DNA from: Bufo bufo
Lineage: Eukaryota; Chordata; Amphibia; Anura; Bufonidae
NCBI RefSeq assembly: GCF_905171765.1
Contig: NC_053390.1
Location: 307,896,984-307,960,983 of the forward strand
Direction: 5' to 3'
Length of the DNA stretch: 64,000 nt
The first letter of the stretch is position 1. Each line of letters begins with the position of its first letter. The position numbers and the translations under genes were made by a program. The notes beneath the pieces were generated by a model. The model ran no database searches. It saw nothing but the letters and a program-made list of their open reading frames with translations, and was not told where the DNA came from. Shown here piece after piece: positions 59,960-64,000 of the stretch.

Positions 59960-61065
59960 GCCATGTGCGACGAACTGGACCGCAGCGGAAATACGCGAGG
60001 CTCACGGTGGCCCGATAGTTCATGTACTCACGGTTACTCCTGGGTCGGCAGTGCAGTGGATGGGAAGACAGCACTAAATCCTCCAGGGCACTCTCTATTG
60101 CAGGGAACACCAGCCAGATGTAAGTAGAGGTGCCCTTGATGGTATAGGTGTTTAAGGTGCTTTGGTGGCTGGGCCCCTGTGTTTGTGACACCAGCACCGT
60201 AAGGTGCAAATGTTGAGTGTAGTAGTAGTAATGAAGAGTTAGTTGAACATTTACTTGAATCAATAGTCTCAAGGCAGATGTTACAGTCCATCAATAAAGT
60301 GCATTCATATGGCACCAGTAATGATTCTGATGTTATGGTAATTGTAATCCTTATATCAGGTTTAGGCAATTGTCAATGGAGGGATTTTCTAATGCTGTTA
60401 CTTGACAGGCAAAGACTGAGTATATTTCCTTTACGGTAAGTCCCAACTATAGCACTCTGGTACTAAATATGCTGTTTTCTACTTATCTTGAGCTATCCAA
60501 TAAGGGTGTTCTCCCTCGTGGCAGGCATAAGTCTTCTGCTTCATTATTTGCAGGATGCTCTCCTGAAGGAATCAGGTTTTTAGGTTTCCACTATATCCCG
60601 GAAGGATTCTAGTGAATAAGGACAATTCTGAGCACCAATTATCCATTCGTGTCCCGGCACTTGGAAAGTTGCTCTCAGGCACTTGTGCTGATGAGGTCCA
60701 TAAGCTAGACTCAGCTGTAACCCTCACTAGGCTTGCTTCATATTTAGACATAGACTTATGGTCTTGTGCTTGGCTTCTGTAGATAAATGTTAGCTGTACT
60801 CCCTTAGACTGGCCATGACCAAGGGGTAGAAATAGCAGACTACATGGTGGACTATGCCTGTTTCTCTCCTCCATACACACTGTACTAACTAACTTCACTT
60901 CCTGTCTACAATCCACTAGACACACCCAAGCTATATTATGTGGTGCCATCACCACCTAGGGGCGAATGGGTGAAATGACAATGCCAGCCTGATAAATAGG
61001 AAATACCATACAATGCAAATAAATACATAAATAGGCAGATGTTTAAAGTGTCCCTTTTACATGCA
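59960..61065. repeat. Unclassified insertion within the dead Tc1, about 1.1 kb
   Basis: It separates transposase pieces 2 and 3. No RT, integrase or hairpin was seen; frames are short. Possibly a solo LTR, but matching TG/CA ends and a target duplication were not established. Confidence 0.4.
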
Positions 61066-61661
61066 TATGTGGGATGCTGCCCGTGTATTGTGAGATTTTG
61101 GCCAACAGCCTCCTTCCCTCAGTAAGAGCATTGAAGATGGGTCGTGGCTGGGTCTTCCAGCATGGAAATTACCCGAAACACACAGCTAGGGCAACTAAGG
61201 AGTGGCTCCGTAAGAAGCATTTCAAGGTCGTGGAGTGGCCTAGCCAGTTTCCAGACCTGAACCCAAACGAAAATCTTTGGAGGAAGCTGAAACTCAATGT
61301 AGCCCAACGACAACCTTGAAACCTGAAAGATCTGGAGAAGATCTGTATAAAGGAGTGGGCCAAAATCCCTGCTGCAGTGTGTGCAAACCTGGTCAAGAAC
61401 TACAGGAAACATCTGACCTCTGTAATTGCAAACAAAGGTTTCTGTACCAAATATTAATTTCTATTTTTCTATTGTATCAAATACTTATTTTGTGCAATAA
61501 ATTGCAAATTAATTTCATACAATGTGATTTTCAGGATTTTATTTTAGATTCTGTCTCACAGTTGAAGTGTACCTATGATAAAAATTACAGACCTCTTCAT
61601 TCTTTGTAGGTGGGAAAACTTGCAAAATTGCCAGTGTATCAAATACTTATTTTCCCCACTG

Positions 61662-62536
61662 TGTGTATATATATATATAGTTATGAGACAGCTACTTCTG
61701 GTATGTGTGGACTTATTCTTAGCGCTCAGCTGTTAGGTCACATCTGACAGCGCAGTGGAGCTAACCAGAACTGTGAATGAATTTGCAATGAAGCTGTGTA
61801 TATAAGTGGAGGAAATTCCGTTAAATTGAATATTTTTTTGTCCTTCTCACCTACCCCACATAAGGAGTAACAAAGGAGTGTAGGCTCAGCAGGTGAGCTC
61901 TAGTCATCTGTGATTCATTTGCATTGTAAGCTGCCACCATGGGGTAAATGAGTGAACACAGAGGTGGCTTTGATAAGGCACGGTGGGAGAACTAGAAGCA
62001 TGGCTGAGCTCCATCATGCTGCGCCGACAGCATCTCATTACAGGGGGTTTTCCACAGGGGGTGGGATGCTATTTGTTGGGGGTGGATGAGTTAGCAGCAC
62101 TTTTATTACAAATGACGAATATGTCCATGCAGCATCTGTGCTACTGGCAGTGTATACAGTTATTTTTTCCTTGTTTTCCCCCAAAAAATTATTTGGCATG
62201 TAGAGTATGACAGGACACCAATATCTCCACTATACGAGGTGCCAGTAGTGCGTCATATGCATGAGGCATCAGTTCAGACACTTGTCATAGTGAGGTTTTT
62301 ACGTGTGAAACACGTTTTTGACAGCACACTACTGGCCCATGTGAATACTTCCTTACATTTACCCTTTTTTCCGATTTTTTGGGCCGGGATTGAGGAGTTT
62401 TCTGATGCTTAACGCACACCGTTGTATTACAGAATAGTGTTGTTTCTAGGGGAGGCCCAGGTTTACTGATGTCTCTGTGAAGAAAATCTGTCACAATTTG
62501 GGGCAACTATAGTTTCCGCCTTTGTTTCTGACTTGC
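61662..62536. other. Unassigned sequence
   Basis: A short TA run (61664-61680) and otherwise nothing recognised. The frame at 61983-62210 has no family signature. Confidence 0.4.
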
Positions 62537-62891
62537 CTAAAAGGGGTGAGACTTAGTAGGAAGGAGGTGGGGCTTTGTGGGAAAGGAGGCTCCCTGTTGT
62601 AGGCGGGTCCAAATTGACAGAAGGCGGGGCAACACAAGTGGGCGGGGACAACAGAAATACTTTAGTGCAGCACAAAATACTGCTGCACCCGCCAAAGAAT
62701 TCAACTGTATCACTGTCCTGAGGATGGAGTTCAGGAGGGCACCTGCGGCCACCGGCCAAGTGCATGAGTACCTGATACTCCTGGCATTAATGAGAGGATC
62801 AGATCACACGGTAACCAGCTGTCGGCTGTGAGGAGGGCTCGGGCGGCCCCCTGGGCAATGGCCGACCAGGGAATTTCCAGTCCACCCCTGC
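62537..62891. repeat. hAT-like repeat, reverse copy of the 43414 family
   Basis: The reverse complement of the complete copy's left end ('tgaggagggctcaggtggcc') matches 62830-62848, and the end 'cagtccacccctg' closes at 62890. The middle 'gcagtattttgtgctgcac' matches the copy at the window start. The other end is truncated or degraded. Confidence 0.6.
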
Positions 62892-63117
62892 CCTGTACAG
62901 ACTCCATGTGCCACCATAAAGGGCTCATTGACACAGGGTCACATGCTTAGATCAACTTTCATGCTGTACATATTGAAGTTGGCATTTTCAGCTATAAAAC
63001 GACACTGCTCATCCAATAGTTTAGTGAGAATTTACACAGAACTATTACTCATTACTCATCTCCTTTACCACGATTATATTATATATATGTGTCTCTGACA
63101 AGCTAATCTGCTGTACG
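62892..63117. other. Unassigned sequence
   Basis: No feature recognised in this short stretch before the LINE tail. Confidence 0.4.
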
Positions 63118-63915
63118 GGGGCACTACAGGTAACTGTGCTGGCACCGTTCCTCTTTACCCTTATCAACTCCCCAGGCTGTCACTTACAGAAGTTCTCTGA
63201 TGACTCTGCCATAGTCGGCCTTATCACAGGTGAGGAAATACTCATACTCAGAGTACATACAGGGGACACAGGATTTTGTGGACTGGTGTCAGGAGAACCA
63301 GCTCCAGATCAACACGGGAAAAACCAAGGAGCTGGTGGTGGATTTCCGCAGACACAGGCCCTCTGCTTTGGTTCCGGTGAACATATAGGGTACGGACGTT
63401 GAGGTGGTGGACTCATAAGTACCTGGGTGTTCACCTGAACAACAAACTGGACTGGAGCCATAACACTGACGCTCTTTTCAAAAAGGGTCAGAGCAGACTC
63501 TATCTGTGGAGGAGACTGAGGTCCTTTGGAGTGCAGAGTCAAAGAAGACCTTCTTTGACTCAGTGGTGGCATCAGCCATATTCTATGGTGTGGTTTGTTG
63601 GGGGAGCAGCTTATCTGTGGCTGAGAGACAGAGATTAGATAAGCTCATTAAGAAGGCCAGCTATGTTCAAGGTTGTCCCCTTGATCCAGTGCAGGAGGTG
63701 GGTGATAGAAGAACTCTAGCAAAATTAACATCATTGGTAGACAATGTCCCCCAGCCCATGCACGAAGCTGTTGTGGAGATGGAGAGCTCCTTCAGTGACA
63801 GACTGCTGCATCCTAGGTGCACGAAGGAACGTTATCGGAGGTCCTTCCTCCAAGCAGCGGTTAGGTTTTATAACCACCACTGTTCCCAGAAACCCAGTAG
63901 TGAATTTTTTAAGTA
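63118..63915 (+). pseudogene. Jockey-group LINE reverse transcriptase C-terminus (CR1/Rex1/L2-like)
   Basis: VLAPFLFTL then the RT active-site motif FSDD (63193-63204) in LQKFSDDSAIVGLIT. Frameshifts near 63250 and 63300 separate this from INTGKTKELVVDFRRHRP and, after another near 63400, SYKYLGVHLNNKLDWS and GQSRLYLWRRLRSFG. Downstream: FFDSVVASAIFYGVVCWGSS and DKLIKKASYVQGCPLD, ending SEFFK with stop at 63914-63916. This layout is the thumb/C-terminal part of the 'KTKElvvDFR ... YKYLGV' LINEs. Strongly 5'-truncated; at least three frameshifts. The exact clade cannot be settled by eye. Confidence 0.8.
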
Positions 63916-64000
63916 AATTCTGTTATGTTTTTCTTGTATTTTACTCTTTAATTTCAAATTACTCTTATTTTTGCTCCTGTTGTGAATGTGATTGCTGCTG

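Larger units (their letters stand above)
57200..61456 (+). pseudogene. Tc1 transposase in three pieces, catalytic residue lost
   Basis: Piece 1 (about 57220-57415): PRTTR-like region and [30 protein letters not shown]. Piece 2 (about 59680-59960): [52 protein letters not shown]. Piece 3 (61066-61456): [38 protein letters not shown], a stop near 61316, then [20 protein letters not shown] and a CTKY end. The first aspartate (WSDG) and the glutamate (NENLW) remain. The second aspartate is gone: HDND has become HGNY. The order and wording parallel the intact protein at 8798-9820. Confidence 0.85.
56883..61661 (+). mobile_element. Dead Tc1 element split by two large insertions
   Basis: It starts CAGTGGGGAAAATAAG (56883) and ends CTTATTTTCCCCACTG (61661). 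Terminal inverted repeats of about 190 bp include 'aagtatttgatacactggt', 'tctgtaatttttatcgtaa' and complements. The left flank is TA, the right flank is TG. Insertions occupy about 57416-59660 and about 59960-61065; without them the element would be about 1.4 kb. Related to, but distinct from, the intact copy at 8433-10046. Confidence 0.85.

Noticed and set aside
59960..61065. Solo LTR
   Set aside because: No matching TG/CA ends with a target duplication could be established by eye; left as unclassified insertion.

Overview
The window looks like vertebrate nuclear DNA from a frog. The reasons are two spliced vertebrate genes, many TTAA-flanked T2/Kolobok-like MITEs, Tc1/mariner elements including a Frog Prince-like one, Penelope-like and L1/Tx1-like retroelements, and long tandem arrays. 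The taxon is inferred from repeat style and not from a marker gene. Base composition, splice sites and intron sizes fit an animal genome; nothing bacterial or plasmid-like is present.

Host genes occupy the first third. Positions 945-3093 (+) hold the last seven coding exons of a sarcomeric myosin heavy chain, with its stop codon and poly(A) signal; its 5' part lies left of the window. Convergent to it, at 8239-20557 (-), four exons encode a MARVEL four-pass membrane protein that I identify as cmtm5, lacking only the last short coding exon, which I could not place. MYH6/MYH7 and CMTM5 are also tail-to-tail neighbours in human, so the pair appears to be a conserved block and points to a cardiac/slow-type myosin.

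The cmtm5 introns hold an intact Tc1 element (8433-10046, 340-codon open transposase), a 336-bp hAT hairpin MITE, several T2-like MITEs, other hAT and Harbinger-like MITEs and GATA microsatellites. From about 21 kb to the right end I found no host exon.

That remainder is layered repeats. A 5.1-kb TTAA-flanked element (23523-28622) contains a 364-bp higher-order satellite and a chain of alternating palindromes. A Penelope-like element with RT and GIY-YIG remnants (29310-31060) is followed by an inverted Penelope-like terminal repeat split by an L1/Tx1-like LINE (31330-42543, 15-bp target duplication). That LINE is itself broken by a T2 fragment, a Tc1 with disabled transposase, an opposite-strand LINE, and further T2 and Tc1 elements. 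A T2-like element (43756-45243) carries a 25-bp minisatellite, and a 4.35-kb hAT-like element (45246-49594, perfect 8-bp target duplication) is almost entirely minisatellite. T2 copies, a minus-strand LINE 3' end, a palindromic Penelope-like element, two 939-bp mariner copies, a dead Tc1 split by insertions (56883-61661), and a jockey-group LINE tail (63118-63915) close the window.

The very long minus-strand frames at 44.7-49.1 kb are artefacts of the minisatellite and are not genes.
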